This document shows, piece after piece, positions 4,570 to 5,058 of a stretch of 5,058 nucleotides of DNA; position 1 is the stretch's first letter, and each line of letters begins with the position of its first letter. The notes under the pieces were generated by a model. That model was not told the origin of the DNA, did not search any database, and saw nothing but the letters and a program-made list of their open reading frames with translations. The DNA comes from Pseudanabaena sp. UBA1465 (lineage in GTDB: Bacteria > Cyanobacteriota > Cyanobacteriia > Pseudanabaenales > Pseudanabaenaceae), in assembly GCA_002325645.1 (NCBI GenBank), contig DCSN01000013.1, positions 44,064 through 49,121 of the forward strand, in the 5' to 3' direction. The position numbers and the translations under genes are program-made.

Positions 4570-4869
4570 TTAGCGATCGCGATATTGCTGTAATTCAGCT
4601 TTAAGCTGGGCAATTTCAGCACGAAGATTATCAATAGTTTCTTGTAGCTCATCGGCGGCGATGTCACTATCTTCTGTCACCACATTTCCCTTTTGTTGCT
4701 CAGCTTTTTCAAGAACTGTTTCAACGAAAATTCGGATTTGTTCCTTCTGCTCAGCATCAAATTTACCTAAAGCGCTCAGGGCATCGGTTACAGTATGTTC
4801 AACGCGATCGATCACAGCCTCAGCAGTGGCTCTACCAATAAAGAAAGCGTCTAATGGAGTTTTGCTCAT
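4570..4869 (-). CDS. 99-aa coiled-coil protein of unknown function (cyanobacterial family)
   Basis: A soluble protein with no signal peptide or membrane helix. The first part (DAFFIGRATAEAVIDRVEHT, then DALSALGKFDAEQKEQIRIF, about 7-48) resembles a small conserved cyanobacterial family that I believe is labelled DUF6825; the label is uncertain and the function is unknown. Residues 61-72 are an acidic linker. Residues 75-96 form a clean heptad coiled coil with hydrophobic positions L75, I79, L82, I86, L89, L93 and Y96, so self-association or a helical partner is likely. The last three residues (RDR) are encoded by a HIP1 octamer. The ATG is not preceded by a Shine-Dalgarno, only A/T-rich sequence, but family resemblance begins at once. 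The gene converges on the transporter gene and shares the double terminator. Confidence 0.85.
   Translation of the reverse strand: MSKTPLDAFFIGRATAEAVIDRVEHTVTDALSALGKFDAEQKEQIRIFVETVLEKAEQQKGNVVTEDSDIAADELQETIDNLRAEIAQLKAELQQYRDR
4573..4580. repeat. HIP1 octamer GCGATCGC
   Basis: It directly abuts the stop codon of the 99-aa gene and encodes its C-terminal Arg-Asp-Arg, the same reading as in the CrhR tail. Confidence 0.9.
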
Positions 4870-4893
4870 AATTTTAATTATTGGATCTATATG

Positions 4894-4918
4894 AATCTAA
4901 ATTATTAGGTGTTAGATT
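4894..4918. repeat. inverted repeat upstream of the 99-aa gene
   Basis: AATCTAA (4894-4900) and TTAGATT (4912-4918) are perfect 7-base arms separated by 11 bases. The right arm overlaps the candidate -10 box of the 99-aa gene, so it could be a repressor site. A/T-rich DNA yields such pairs by chance, so support is modest. Confidence 0.3.
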
Positions 4919-4942
4919 TAACTATTAGTTACCACTCGTCAA
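4915..4942 (-). promoter_or_regulatory. candidate promoter of the 99-aa gene
   Basis: On the minus strand TTGACG (4937-4942, 5/6 match to a -35) is followed after 16 bases by TAAATC (4915-4920, only 3/6 match to a -10). It would give a leader of about 40 bases. The -35 is the better half of the evidence. Confidence 0.3.
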
Positions 4943-4971
4943 TTGAAATCCGCTTGGAAGCTGTTTCTCTA

Positions 4972-4995
4972 ATTGCTACTTAAAAATATAGCAAT
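4972..4995. repeat. 7-bp inverted repeat
   Basis: ATTGCTA (4972-4978) pairs with TAGCAAT (4989-4995) over a 10-base A-rich loop. An alternative pairing, TCTAATT (4968-4974) with AATTAGA (5005-5011), overlaps it. No T-run follows. The role is unknown. Confidence 0.3.
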
Positions 4996-5013
4996 AAAGT
5001 CAGAAATTAGAAG

Positions 5014-5028
5014 GTGTGGTAAACACAC
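5014..5028. repeat. small hairpin near window end
   Basis: GTGTG-GTAAA-CACAC has a 5-bp perfect stem and 5-base loop. Nothing downstream in the window shows what it belongs to. Confidence 0.25.
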
Positions 5029-5058
5029 AAGAGTTTCTAAGTAGCCGAGCCTAATTAA

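Noticed and set aside
4661..4894. Plus-strand frame opposite the 99-aa gene
   Set aside because: It is Ser/Thr-rich antisense translation without a ribosome binding site; the minus-strand frame has family resemblance and a clean coiled coil.

Overview
This is a stretch of cyanobacterial chromosome. The evidence is the HIP1 octamer GCGATCGC, which occurs six times; a CrhR-type DEAD-box RNA helicase with the cyanobacterial C-terminal block; a cyanobacterial-type bS20; and two short proteins of families I know only from cyanobacteria (or cyanobacteria and plastid-bearing relatives). The moderate-to-low G+C and protein style fit a Pseudanabaena-like filamentous organism, but genus is an inference. 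No mobile element, prophage, CRISPR array, tRNA or rRNA was seen.

Layout. Minus strand, right to left: rpsT (2463-2756, GTG start with a good Shine-Dalgarno), a 79-aa conserved hypothetical protein (1917-2156), and the helicase crhR (40-1584). Gaps of about 306 and 332 bases separate them, so they are probably not one tight operon. Plus strand: a CNT/NupC-family transporter (2892-4496), divergent from rpsT across a 135-bp shared promoter region. It ends at two back-to-back, strand-symmetric terminators (4501-4529 and 4532-4564). These are shared with a convergent minus-strand gene for a 99-aa coiled-coil protein of unknown function (4570-4869). The last 189 bases hold that gene's upstream region.

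Function. The genes do not form one pathway. rpsT and crhR both concern translation and RNA folding, bS20 in the 30S subunit and CrhR as a stress/cold RNA-unwinding enzyme. The transporter has the CNT fold, but the residues that contact nucleosides in characterised members look altered, so its substrate is open.

The most interesting material is non-coding. First, a G+C-rich block (2175-2262) directly ahead of the 79-aa gene can be drawn as a three-way junction with a possible pseudoknot and a competing hairpin, like a cis-regulatory leader. Second, a cluster of inverted repeats at 1810-1904 lies between the 79-aa gene and crhR. Third, a perfect operator-like palindrome overlaps the proposed crhR -10 box. 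All structures were paired by eye and no folding or database search was run.
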